Shown here in pieces: positions 7,948 to 16,035 of a DNA stretch of 64,000 nucleotides. Source of the stretch: Prolixibacteraceae bacterium. Its GTDB lineage: Bacteria > Bacteroidota > Bacteroidia > Bacteroidales > Prolixibacteraceae. Position 1 is the stretch's first letter. The number at the start of each line of letters is the position of its first letter. The stretch lies in assembly GCA_025355875.1 (NCBI GenBank), contig JANXYV010000009.1, positions 1-64,000 of the forward strand, in the 5' to 3' direction. Made by a program: the position numbers and the translations under genes. The notes beneath the pieces are model-generated. The model was not told the DNA's origin, made no database searches, and saw only the letters and a list, made by a program, of their open reading frames with translations.

Positions 7948-9480
7948 ATGGCAACACATAAAAAAGCACTTTTAATGATTCTCGACGGTTGGGGAATCGG
8001 CGATGGCACAGCGAAAGACATTATTTCGACTGCTCCCACGCCCTTCATGGATTATCTGAATGCCAATTATCCGCATTCGCAGTTGCTCACTTGCGGCGAA
8101 TATGTTGGCTTGCCCGACGGTCAAATGGGAAACTCGGAAGTTGGCCACCTTAATATTGGCGCTGGCCGCGTCATTTACCAGGATATGGTAAAAATTACCA
8201 AAGCCATCCGTGAAAAAACGCTCTGGAACGAGCCGCAAATTGTGAAAGCGTTCACCTATGCCAAAGAGAACAATAAAAATGTTCATCTCATTGGATTGAT
8301 TGGCCCTGGCGGTGTTCACGCCTTGAGTGCACACATGGTCGCTCTTTGTCAGATTGGAACTGATTTTGGCTTGAAAAACACATTCATTCATGGTTTGACC
8401 GATGGACGCGATACTGATCCCCGTTCAGGACTAGGATTCCTCGAAGAAGATCTTGAAAATCTGAAAGGCACAAACGGAAAATTTGCGTCACTCATTGGCC
8501 GGTATTTCGGAATGGATCGGGATAAAAACTGGGACCGGATGAAATTGGCGTACGATTTATATACCGAAGGAAAAGGAACTCCATCAACCGATCTTTTGAA
8601 AACAGTCAAAGAATCGTATGATACAGGAGTCACCGACGAATTCCTGAAACCAATCGTAATGGTTGACGAAAATAGAAAACCGCTGGCAACCATTCAGGAG
8701 AACGATGTGGTCATCTGTTTTAACTTCCGCACCGACCGGCTTCGTGAATCAACAATTGCATTTACTCAACAGGATTTTCCTGAATTTGGAATGAAAACCA
8801 TGCCTCTGCAATGGTACACGATGACCAACTACAAAGCTGATTTCAAAAATGTACATGTCATTTTTGACAAACCAAACCTGGATAATACCTTGGGAGAAAT
8901 CATTTCGAAAGCCGGAATGAAACAAATCAGGATTGCCGAAACCGAAAAATATGCCCACGTTACCTTCTTTTTCAGCGGGGGCCGTGAAGATGTTTTTGAA
9001 GGCGAAACCCGTCTGATGGCTCAATCACCGAAGGTTCCAACCTACGATTTTCAACCCGAGATGTCGGCGCCACTGGTTCGCGATCTCATTGTTCCTGAAT
9101 TAATCAATCATACCGCTGATTTTGTGTGCCTGAATTTTGCAAACGGCGACATGGTAGGTCACACCGGTCTATACGAAGCAATTTCAAAGGCAGTCACTGC
9201 CGTCGACAGTTGTGCTAAAGCGGTGGTAGAAGCTGCTCAAAAAGGTGGCTACGAAATACTCATCATTGCCGACCATGGAAATGCCGACAATGCAGTGAAC
9301 GAGGATGGATCGCCGAACACGGCTCATTCGCTGAACCCGGTTCCCTGCATCTACATTTCTGAAAATAAAAATATTAAAATCAAAAATGGCATTTTGGCAG
9401 ATGTGGCTCCTACCCTGCTTAAAATCATGGGTTTGGAAATCCCTTCAGAAATGACCGGAAATGTTTTGATTGAAGAATAA
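7948..9480 (+). CDS. gpmI: 2,3-bisphosphoglycerate-independent phosphoglycerate mutase
   Basis: A 510-residue Mn-dependent glycolytic enzyme that interconverts 3- and 2-phosphoglycerate without a bisphosphoglycerate cofactor. The alkaline-phosphatase-type metal site begins at LMILDGWGIGDG, and the phosphorylated Ser lies in QMGNSEVGHLNIGAGR near residue 63. Other family blocks are HGLTDGRDTDPRSG, the Arg-rich CFNFRTDRLRE, the metal ligands in NFANGDMVGHTG and IADHGNADN, and the final HSLNPVPCIY. Full length for the family (about 510). It is probably transcribed from its own promoter and is followed 86 bp later by a DUF3109 gene, with a large hairpin in between. Confidence 0.97.
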   Translation: MATHKKALLMILDGWGIGDGTAKDIISTAPTPFMDYLNANYPHSQLLTCGEYVGLPDGQMGNSEVGHLNIGAGRVIYQDMVKITKAIREKTLWNEPQIVKAFTYAKENNKNVHLIGLIGPGGVHALSAHMVALCQIGTDFGLKNTFIHGLTDGRDTDPRSGLGFLEEDLENLKGTNGKFASLIGRYFGMDRDKNWDRMKLAYDLYTEGKGTPSTDLLKTVKESYDTGVTDEFLKPIVMVDENRKPLATIQENDVVICFNFRTDRLRESTIAFTQQDFPEFGMKTMPLQWYTMTNYKADFKNVHVIFDKPNLDNTLGEIISKAGMKQIRIAETEKYAHVTFFFSGGREDVFEGETRLMAQSPKVPTYDFQPEMSAPLVRDLIVPELINHTADFVCLNFANGDMVGHTGLYEAISKAVTAVDSCAKAVVEAAQKGGYEILIIADHGNADNAVNEDGSPNTAHSLNPVPCIYISENKNIKIKNGILADVAPTLLKIMGLEIPSEMTGNVLIEE

Positions 9481-9497
9481 CATAAAAGAAATTCCAG

Positions 9498-9547
9498 GTT
9501 CCAAATTTCAAATTCCGAGTGGATACCTGGAATTTGAAATTTGAAAC
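9498..9547. terminator. Long imperfect hairpin after gpmI, possible terminator or repeat
   Basis: AAATTTCAAATTCC at 9503-9516 pairs perfectly with GGAATTTGAAATTT at 9529-9542 around a 12-base loop, and the stem extends outward with one mismatch. There is no downstream T-run, and the arms have heptamer-like periodicity (TTGAAAT). It may be a repeat-derived hairpin rather than a classical terminator. It lies between two genes on the same strand. Confidence 0.5.
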
Positions 9548-9566
9548 TTGAAACCTTTTCCCTGCC

Positions 9567-10151
9567 ATGCTCGAAATCGGCCGTGCCATTGTTAGTTTGG
9601 ACATTCTGGAAAAACAATTCCTTTGCGATTTGCTAAAGTGCAAAGGCGCCTGCTGTGTGGAAGGTGATTCGGGCGCTCCGGTTACGCTGGAAGAGGCGAA
9701 AGCAATTGAAGATGCCTATCCTGAAGTTGAAACCTATATTCCTGAAAATCATCGAGTTGAAATTCGTAAACAAGGTTTTTCGGTGATTGATATGGACGGG
9801 GATTTGGTTACGCCATTGGTCAATAACAAACAATGTGCTTATACTTTCGTAGAAAAAGGTATCCTGAAATGTGGCATCGAAAAAGCTTTCCTGGACGGAA
9901 AAATCCAGTTTCGTAAACCTGTTTCATGCCATCTGTTTCCAATTCGGATTACTGAATACAAACGGTTTGATGCCGTAAACTATCAGAAAATCGACATTTG
10001 TAAACCCGGGCGTGAATGTGGAAAAAGCGCTAAACTACCGCTCTATATTTTCCTGAAAGAGCCACTTATCCGGAAATACGGCGAAGAATGGTACGAACAG
10101 CTCGCTTATGCGGGAGAAAACTTCGCAAGAAAAAGCAAAGAGGAATGTTGA
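9567..10151 (+). CDS. DUF3109-family cysteine-rich protein
   Basis: A 194-residue protein of the DUF3109 family, whose function is not known to me. The conserved cysteines are visible: CKGACCVEGDSGAP near residues 26-32, CAYTF near 91, CGIEKAF near 101, then CHLFPIR, and CKPGRECG in the second half. The spacing recalls YkgJ-type zinc or iron-sulfur binding proteins, so metal binding is likely but unproven. It has no signal peptide and is presumably cytosolic. It follows gpmI on the same strand and converges with the VOC gene seven bases later. Confidence 0.8.
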   Translation: MLEIGRAIVSLDILEKQFLCDLLKCKGACCVEGDSGAPVTLEEAKAIEDAYPEVETYIPENHRVEIRKQGFSVIDMDGDLVTPLVNNKQCAYTFVEKGILKCGIEKAFLDGKIQFRKPVSCHLFPIRITEYKRFDAVNYQKIDICKPGRECGKSAKLPLYIFLKEPLIRKYGEEWYEQLAYAGENFARKSKEEC

Positions 10152-10158
10152 ATGACTT

Positions 10159-10548
10159 TTATGCCAATATTTCTATCCGGTTTTTCTCAGGATCAAAAAC
10201 AGCGCTTTCGTAGTAGCCATCTCCGGTCATTCTTCCCGGGCTGATTATTTCAAATCCATCTTCACGAAGCATTTCGGTAATTTGATCGACACGCTCACGC
10301 GAACCAACTTTAAAGGCAAAATGTGCAATTCCGGTATGATGTTTCCGGTAATCATTTTTATTGGTGGTCACGGTGGGCATTTCCATCAGTTCAAGCCGGC
10401 AATCACTTCCGAAAGAAAGAAAATAGGATCTGAACTCTTTTGAATGATTATAATATCCTGATCCTGAAACTGCATCGAAATAATGCGTGTAAAAGTTACG
10501 CATGCCTTCCAGATCGCGGGTCCAAATTGCCAGATGTTCAATTTTCAT
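10159..10548 (-). CDS. VOC-family (glyoxalase/bleomycin-resistance fold) protein
   Basis: A 129-residue single-domain vicinal oxygen chelate protein. The start is placed at the ATG at 10548 (MKIEHLAIWTRDLE), because the upstream in-frame ATG at 10584 would add a 12-residue polar tail not usual in the family. The typical metal ligands are plausible: His in IEHLAIW, Glu in CRLELMEM, His in GIAHFAFKVG, and a Glu in the last strand KNRIEIL. It could be a lactoylglutathione-lyase-like or dioxygenase-like enzyme, and the substrate is not evident. It is monocistronic and convergent with the DUF3109 gene. Confidence 0.8.
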   Translation of the reverse strand: MKIEHLAIWTRDLEGMRNFYTHYFDAVSGSGYYNHSKEFRSYFLSFGSDCRLELMEMPTVTTNKNDYRKHHTGIAHFAFKVGSRERVDQITEMLREDGFEIISPGRMTGDGYYESAVFDPEKNRIEILA

Positions 10549-10912
10549 AAATGAAGTATTTGTATTTGTTAATTTGATTCTCATCCATTTCTATCCAAAT
10601 TTATACTATTTATGGCCTTTCCTGAAAATTCGTCCGAATTTATTTTACATCCATAAAATAAAATTCAGGTACTGAACCAAGAAAGCTACTTCAAATCACT
10701 TGACATTCCATAATAACAATGGAGATAGTCAACCTAAACTGGCAAAACTCCGACGCGATGATTCCAGAATTCGAACAAATTAAATCTTTGCTGCATTTTC
10801 GACTTTCAAATTTTAAATTCATGCAAATCCTTAGCGAAGGAAAAAGCAATTTTATACTTTTACAATCTAATTGGTTCAATATAGATTTGATCCGAAGTTT
10901 TGATGTGAATTT
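10549..10912. other. Intergenic region between VOC gene and acyl-CoA synthetase gene
   Basis: A 364-bp divergent AT-rich spacer. It contains a candidate -7 box for the VOC gene at 10596-10603 and, for the plus-strand gene, a weaker TATACTTTTA stretch near 10853. A 71-codon open frame from 10719 overlaps the synthetase start and has no protein-like pattern. Confidence 0.5.
10596..10603 (-). promoter_or_regulatory. Candidate -7 promoter box for the VOC gene
   Basis: On the minus strand this reads TAAATTTG, a match to TAnnTTTG, about 48 bp upstream of the ATG at 10548. Confidence 0.4.
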
Positions 10913-12550
10913 ATGGGGAAATTGGAAGTTTTGACAATTCCTGCCATGTTGCAGGCGAGTTTTAAAGATTTTGGCAATCGGCAGTCATTGATATTTGCAG
11001 GTGAAGAAAATCGGACATATTCTCAACTTGAAAACGAGATTAAAAAAGCAGCTCTTCAGTTAAAATCTGTTGGAGTTGAAAAAGGGGAAAAAATCGCAAT
11101 TCTGAGTTTGAACATGCCTCAATGGGGAATTGCTTTTTTTGCTGCCAGCGTTATTGGAGCGGTTGTAGTTCCTGTACTTCCCGACTTTCATCCGAACGAA
11201 ATAAAAAATATTCTTGAGCATGCCGATGTATCGGTCGTTTATGTCTCCGAAACCTTAAGGTTAAAATTGGGTACGCCTGAAAATATGACAGTCATTTCCA
11301 TCGAAAATTTCGTTCTTAGTTCTGAGGCTTCGAATTGTTCCATTGACGATATGGATGAGCGGAAATTTGAATACGAGAAAGTTCAGGAAAATGATCTGGC
11401 TTCCATTATTTATACTTCGGGTACTACCGGAACTTCAAAAGGGGTTATGCTGAGCCACAAAAACATCGTTTGGACGGCCCAACAATGCTGGATTATTCAA
11501 AATATTATCCCTTCCGACCGGTTTCTTTCTGTACTTCCATTGTCACACACCTTCGAAAATACGATTGGACTTATTTTACCCATTAAATACGGGGCTTCGG
11601 TCAGCTATCTTCAGAAACCTCCGGTGGCCTCAGTATTGATATCCGCTTTGCAGCAGGTAAAGCCAACCATGATGCTGGTTGTGCCATTAATCATCGAGAA
11701 AATTTACAAATCCAAAATATTACCGGAAATCAACCGGAAAATGATTACCAGGGTACTTTATAAAATGCCTGCTTTCCGCAAAATCCTGAACAAGGTTGCA
11801 GGGAAGAAACTCTATGAAACCTTTGGTGGCCAGTTGAAGTTCTTTGGGGTCGGCGGTGCAAAACTCGATGATAATGTTGAACGGTTCCTGATGGAAGGTG
11901 GTTTTCCACTGGCCATTGGTTATGGAATGACCGAATCTTCGCCTCTTCTGGCTGGCGCAGGTGTTGGCAAAACCCGTTTCCTGTCAACCGGGACTCCAAT
12001 GGCCGGAGTAAAAATTCGGATTTCAGGGGCAGATCCCAAAACCGGACGGGGCGAAATTCAGGCTAAAGGCCAAAACGTGATGCTTGGCTATTACAAGGAA
12101 ACCGAAATTACCCGGCAAGCATTTACTGAAGACGGATGGCTGAAAACCGGCGACCTTGGCTATTTTGACCAGGATGGCAATCTGTTTATCAAAGGCCGGA
12201 TGAAAAATATGATCGTCGGATCCAGCGGAGAAAACATTTATCCTGAAGAAATTGAATCGGTAATCAACCGGATGGAATATGTTCTTGAATCGCTGGTTAT
12301 GCAAAAAAAAGGCAGACTGGTCGCTCTGGTACATCTGAATATGGAAGAACTTGAACAAAAATACCAGGATTTAAAATCCGAAACCGTATCATTTCTAAAC
12401 GACAAAGCGGATGAAATTCTTCAGGAGATTCAGAAAAAGGTGAACGACGAATTGAACAAGTTTTCACAAATACAGCGTTTTGTCCTGCATCCCGACCCTT
12501 TCGAAAAAACACCGACTCAGAAAATCAAACGATTTCTGTATTATGCATGA
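10913..12550 (+). CDS. Long-chain acyl-CoA synthetase-like AMP-binding enzyme
   Basis: A 545-residue ANL-superfamily enzyme that activates a carboxylic acid, probably a fatty acid, to an acyl-adenylate and then an acyl-CoA thioester. Visible core motifs are the P-loop-like YTSGTTGTSKGVMLSH near residue 170, IGYGMTESSPLL near 335, LKTGDLGYFDQDG near 410 and the C-terminal KGRMKNMIVGSSGENIYPEE hinge region. The catalytic Lys is expected in the final TPTQKIKRFLYY. Overall it resembles FadD/Aas-type synthetases. It appears to be a single gene with the sensor kinase 170 bp downstream. Confidence 0.87.
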   Translation: MGKLEVLTIPAMLQASFKDFGNRQSLIFAGEENRTYSQLENEIKKAALQLKSVGVEKGEKIAILSLNMPQWGIAFFAASVIGAVVVPVLPDFHPNEIKNILEHADVSVVYVSETLRLKLGTPENMTVISIENFVLSSEASNCSIDDMDERKFEYEKVQENDLASIIYTSGTTGTSKGVMLSHKNIVWTAQQCWIIQNIIPSDRFLSVLPLSHTFENTIGLILPIKYGASVSYLQKPPVASVLISALQQVKPTMMLVVPLIIEKIYKSKILPEINRKMITRVLYKMPAFRKILNKVAGKKLYETFGGQLKFFGVGGAKLDDNVERFLMEGGFPLAIGYGMTESSPLLAGAGVGKTRFLSTGTPMAGVKIRISGADPKTGRGEIQAKGQNVMLGYYKETEITRQAFTEDGWLKTGDLGYFDQDGNLFIKGRMKNMIVGSSGENIYPEEIESVINRMEYVLESLVMQKKGRLVALVHLNMEELEQKYQDLKSETVSFLNDKADEILQEIQKKVNDELNKFSQIQRFVLHPDPFEKTPTQKIKRFLYYA

Positions 12551-12720
12551 TTCTAAAGTTTCATTTCCATGAGCTTTCTAGCTGAATTTCAGGCACTCAG
12601 TGTATACCGAAAGAACTTCCGGATCTTTTTCAGCGCCTGAAAAGAAAAAAAATGAAACGCCGATTATTAGGTAACACTTTAAATGATTAAATTTAAGGTG
12701 TTGAAATACAAGATTCCACT
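12551..12720. other. Spacer with possible gene remnant
   Basis: This 170-bp gap contains a 23-codon frame at 12569-12640, whose translation (ending YRKNFRIFFSA) recalls the first residues of major facilitator transporters. It also has a weak TTTTCAG/CTGAAAA hairpin near 12627-12643. Neither is strong evidence of a functional gene. Confidence 0.3.
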
Positions 12721-15315
12721 ATGCTTTCTCAAGGCCACAAAACCGAATATCTTTCGGGTTATATTAAAATTAACGAAAACCTTCAGATTGAAGAGTTTTC
12801 CGGACAGGTCAATCAGATACTCAGGCATGAGAACCTGGATATGGACATGGATTTTTCTCAGATTATTCAGGGCCTGAAAAAGAACCTTAGCTTATTTTTC
12901 GAAAATGAAGTGTTTCCGGCCATCCAGGAAAATAAAATCAAACATTTAATTTTTAAACGAAAAAACAGCATCCTCTCCATTTCAATTACACCTCTTTGTT
13001 CAGGCCTGACAATTCTCAGCTTCGAGGAAACCTATCAGGCCAATAAACAAATTGAACAAACTCTGCCCGATCAGTTGCAGGAAATCATGATCCGGATTAA
13101 TCCTGACATGCAACTGGTATTTATTTCGAAAAGCTGCAATGCCAAACTGGGGATCAAAGCATCAGAAATAATTGGCAAAACCCTGGAAGAAAATCAACTA
13201 TTCAAGGAAAATACGGCACTGATTACCGGTCTGGTTTCGAAAGTTTTTCAGCAGCAAAAACCACTGGAAGACGAGATTAAGCTAAAAAAAGGAGAAACCC
13301 AGCTTTGGTGGAATGTTCTGATCATTCCGGAAAATGACAGCCTGAATAAACATCAGTCAGTATTGCTTATCCTCAAAAATATTACCCGATACAAAGCGAT
13401 TGAAGATAAGTTATTCGAAAGTGAGCAACGGTACCAAATGGCTATCGAGGCCGCCGACTTAGGAATTTGGGATTATGAGGTTCTTACCAACAAGACATTT
13501 TATTCGCGCCGTTGGAAATCAATCCTGGGTTATTATCCCGATGAATTGAGTGATAGTTATTTGGAATGGGAAGAATTGCTTCATCCGGAAGACAAAGACA
13601 GGATGACCCGTTTCATGAACAGTTTTCTGGAAAGTGATTTGCGTGTGTTTGAAGCCGAATTCAGGATGAAGCATAAAAACGGGCATTACGTCTGGATTAA
13701 AAGCCGTGCCTCTGCCTCGCGCGATGAGAACGGAAAAGTGATCAGGATGCTCGGCACTCACCGCGATATTTCGGAAGAAAAAAAATCAGAAAGTGAATTA
13801 AAAAAGCTGCACCAGGCCATTCTTCAAAGTCCAATAGCCGTGGTCATTACCGATCAATTAGGATATATCGAGTTTTGCAATCCGGCCTTTTGCAAAATTA
13901 CCGGGTGGAACGATCAGGAAGTAATCGGTAAAAAACCAGGCATCCTCCGATCAGGATTTCAAACTCAGGGATTTTACGCCAAGCTTTGGGAAACAATAAG
14001 TTCGGGCAACGAATGGCAGGGAGAATTCAAGAACAAAAAGAAAAACGGCGAATTCTATTGGGAGCTTGCCAGCATTTCACCTATCCGGAATAACTTCGGA
14101 ACCATTACCCATTATGTAAAAATAGCCGAAAACATTACCTATCTGAAAAAAATTGAAAAGGATTTAAAAAAGGCCAAACAGGATGCTGAAGTAGCCAACA
14201 ATTATAAAAATCATTTTCTGGCCAACATGAGCCATGAAATCCGAACCCCGATAAACACGATCATTGGATTTAGTGAGCTGATCAAAAATGAAGGTCTGCA
14301 ACCCCAGAAACGCAATAAATATTCCGAGATCATTGAAGAAAACAGTCAGTCTCTGTTACGTTTGATCGACGACATCATCGACGTCTCCAAAATCGAAGCC
14401 AACGAACTGAAGATTAAGAAAGAAGCCTGTCCTCTGGGCGAATTGTTCACAGAGCTCGAAATGACTTATAATAATTTTCTGAAGCGGAAACAAAAGCGAA
14501 ATCTTAAACTTGACTTCCGTATTCCCGAAGAGCCACATCATGACATCATTTTTACGGACCCATACCGGCTTCGTCAGATCCTTAACAACCTGTACCTAAA
14601 TGCATTGAAATATACCGAAAAAGGTAAGATAGAAGTTGGATATAGCATTGTCAACGAAACCAAACTCCGGTTCTTTGTTTCCGACACAGGGACCGGAATA
14701 CCGGCAAACAGGCTAAACAATATCTTCAAACGGTTCAATTACAACGAAGATTCAATGGTAACCGATTCAGGTGCATCCGGATTAGGTTTATCTATTTGTA
14801 AGGATCTTTCGGTTTTGCTGGGAGGTGATATTTCCGTGAAATCGGTCGAGGGCGAAGGCAGTGTCTTTTACCTCAGCCTTCCTTACGACAAAATCAAAAT
14901 CCCGATGGCGCGCACAGCAGTCAAATCGACCCATCAGGCAAGGTATAACTTCAGCAATTTCACCATCATGGTGGCCGAAGACACACACTACAATTATGAA
15001 TACCTCTATAGCATTCTTGAAAAAACCGGGGCAAATGTGGTTTGGGCAAAAGATGGGATTGATGTTTTGAAACTGTATAACAACAGCAAAATTGATCTCA
15101 TCCTGATGGATATCCAGCTTCCCGAAATCAGTGGTTACGAAGCAACGGCACAGATCAGGCAGAGCAACAAAGACATCCCGATTATTGCTCAGACTGCCTA
15201 TGCCATGGCCGAAGACCGACAAAAATGTCTGGATGCCGGCTGTAACGAAGTGTTGGTGAAACCCATGCGCATGGATGAAGTTTTAATAACCGTGGCCCGT
15301 TTCCTGAACAAATAA
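12721..15315 (+). CDS. Multi-PAS hybrid sensor histidine kinase/response regulator
   Basis: An 864-residue signalling protein without obvious membrane segments, so probably cytosolic. The N-terminal part is divergent PAS-like sequence. Clear PAS/PAC units follow: one around residues 120-225, a PAS_3-type unit around 235-355 (ADLGIWDYEV, ending RMLGTHRDISE) and one around 360-480 (ending YVKIAENITYLKK). The kinase core has the phospho-acceptor His at about 505 in NMSHEIRTPINTIIGFSE, an N box near NNLYLNALKYTEKG, DTGTGIP and SGLGLSICKDLS. A C-terminal receiver domain has the phospho-acceptor Asp at about 797 in LILMDIQLPEISGYEA and the conserved Lys in VLVKPM. It would phosphorylate its own receiver. 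No output-domain partner is adjacent. Confidence 0.92.
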   Translation: MLSQGHKTEYLSGYIKINENLQIEEFSGQVNQILRHENLDMDMDFSQIIQGLKKNLSLFFENEVFPAIQENKIKHLIFKRKNSILSISITPLCSGLTILSFEETYQANKQIEQTLPDQLQEIMIRINPDMQLVFISKSCNAKLGIKASEIIGKTLEENQLFKENTALITGLVSKVFQQQKPLEDEIKLKKGETQLWWNVLIIPENDSLNKHQSVLLILKNITRYKAIEDKLFESEQRYQMAIEAADLGIWDYEVLTNKTFYSRRWKSILGYYPDELSDSYLEWEELLHPEDKDRMTRFMNSFLESDLRVFEAEFRMKHKNGHYVWIKSRASASRDENGKVIRMLGTHRDISEEKKSESELKKLHQAILQSPIAVVITDQLGYIEFCNPAFCKITGWNDQEVIGKKPGILRSGFQTQGFYAKLWETISSGNEWQGEFKNKKKNGEFYWELASISPIRNNFGTITHYVKIAENITYLKKIEKDLKKAKQDAEVANNYKNHFLANMSHEIRTPINTIIGFSELIKNEGLQPQKRNKYSEIIEENSQSLLRLIDDIIDVSKIEANELKIKKEACPLGELFTELEMTYNNFLKRKQKRNLKLDFRIPEEPHHDIIFTDPYRLRQILNNLYLNALKYTEKGKIEVGYSIVNETKLRFFVSDTGTGIPANRLNNIFKRFNYNEDSMVTDSGASGLGLSICKDLSVLLGGDISVKSVEGEGSVFYLSLPYDKIKIPMARTAVKSTHQARYNFSNFTIMVAEDTHYNYEYLYSILEKTGANVVWAKDGIDVLKLYNNSKIDLILMDIQLPEISGYEATAQIRQSNKDIPIIAQTAYAMAEDRQKCLDAGCNEVLVKPMRMDEVLITVARFLNK

Positions 15316-15361
15316 ATTCCTGAAAAATGAAGGCATGTTCCAATAATTCAATTTTGCTGAC

Positions 15362-15369
15362 TAAATTTG
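15362..15369 (+). promoter_or_regulatory. Candidate -7 promoter box for recR
   Basis: TAAATTTG matches TAnnTTTG 22 bp before the recR ATG. The short distance and the absence of a -33 box make this tentative. Confidence 0.3.
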
Positions 15370-15391
15370 AAGCAACCAAAAGAAATGGGAT

Positions 15392-16018
15392 ATGCACCTT
15401 GATCGGTTTCCTTCCAGATTACTTGAAAATGCAGTGAACGAATTTGCCAAACTGCCTGGCATAGGACGAAAATCGGCCTTGCGGCTGGTGCTGCACCTGC
15501 TCAAACAGGATATTCACGAAGTTGAGATATTCGGGAACAGCCTCATCCAGTTGCGTTCCGAAATCAGGCATTGTAAATGCTGCCACAACATCTCGGATAC
15601 CGATATCTGTAACATCTGTGCCAATCCGTCGCGAAACCCTTCGCTCATCTGCGTGGTTGAAAATATCAAAGATGTGATGTCAATCGAAAATACCCATCAG
15701 TTTAGCGGATTATACCATGTTTTAGGTGGAATTATCTCACCAATGGACGGGATCGGCCCATCTGATCTGGAAATTGAATCCCTGATAAGCCGCGTGAATG
15801 AAGGAAATACCGAAGAAATTATATTGGCCCTCAGCACCACTATGGAAGGTGACACCACCAATTTTTTCATCTATAAAAAGCTCAAAAATACCAACGTAAA
15901 AATTTCGACTTTGGCTCGTGGTGTTTCAATTGGCGACGAACTCGAATATACTGACGAAGTCACCCTGGGCCGATCGATCGTTAACCGGATGAACTTTGAA
16001 GATTCGATTGTTCGATAG
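15392..16018 (+). CDS. recR: Recombination mediator RecR
   Basis: A 208-residue RecR, which with RecO/RecF loads RecA at gaps during recombinational repair. The helix-hairpin-helix is at [12 protein letters not shown] near residue 21. The zinc finger is [16 protein letters not shown] near 57-72, and the Toprim domain follows ([30 protein letters not shown]). The C-terminal [20 protein letters not shown] is the usual RecR tail. Length is typical. It is followed 17 bp later by a glycosyltransferase gene and likely shares a transcript with it and the GNAT gene. Confidence 0.97.
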   Translation: MHLDRFPSRLLENAVNEFAKLPGIGRKSALRLVLHLLKQDIHEVEIFGNSLIQLRSEIRHCKCCHNISDTDICNICANPSRNPSLICVVENIKDVMSIENTHQFSGLYHVLGGIISPMDGIGPSDLEIESLISRVNEGNTEEIILALSTTMEGDTTNFFIYKKLKNTNVKISTLARGVSIGDELEYTDEVTLGRSIVNRMNFEDSIVR

Positions 16019-16035
16019 AAATAAGAAAAAAGAAA

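Noticed and set aside
10719-10934. A 71-codon plus-strand frame upstream of the acyl-CoA synthetase
   Set aside because: It overlaps the synthetase start, has no recognisable motif or ribosome-binding site, and lies in AT-rich spacer DNA.
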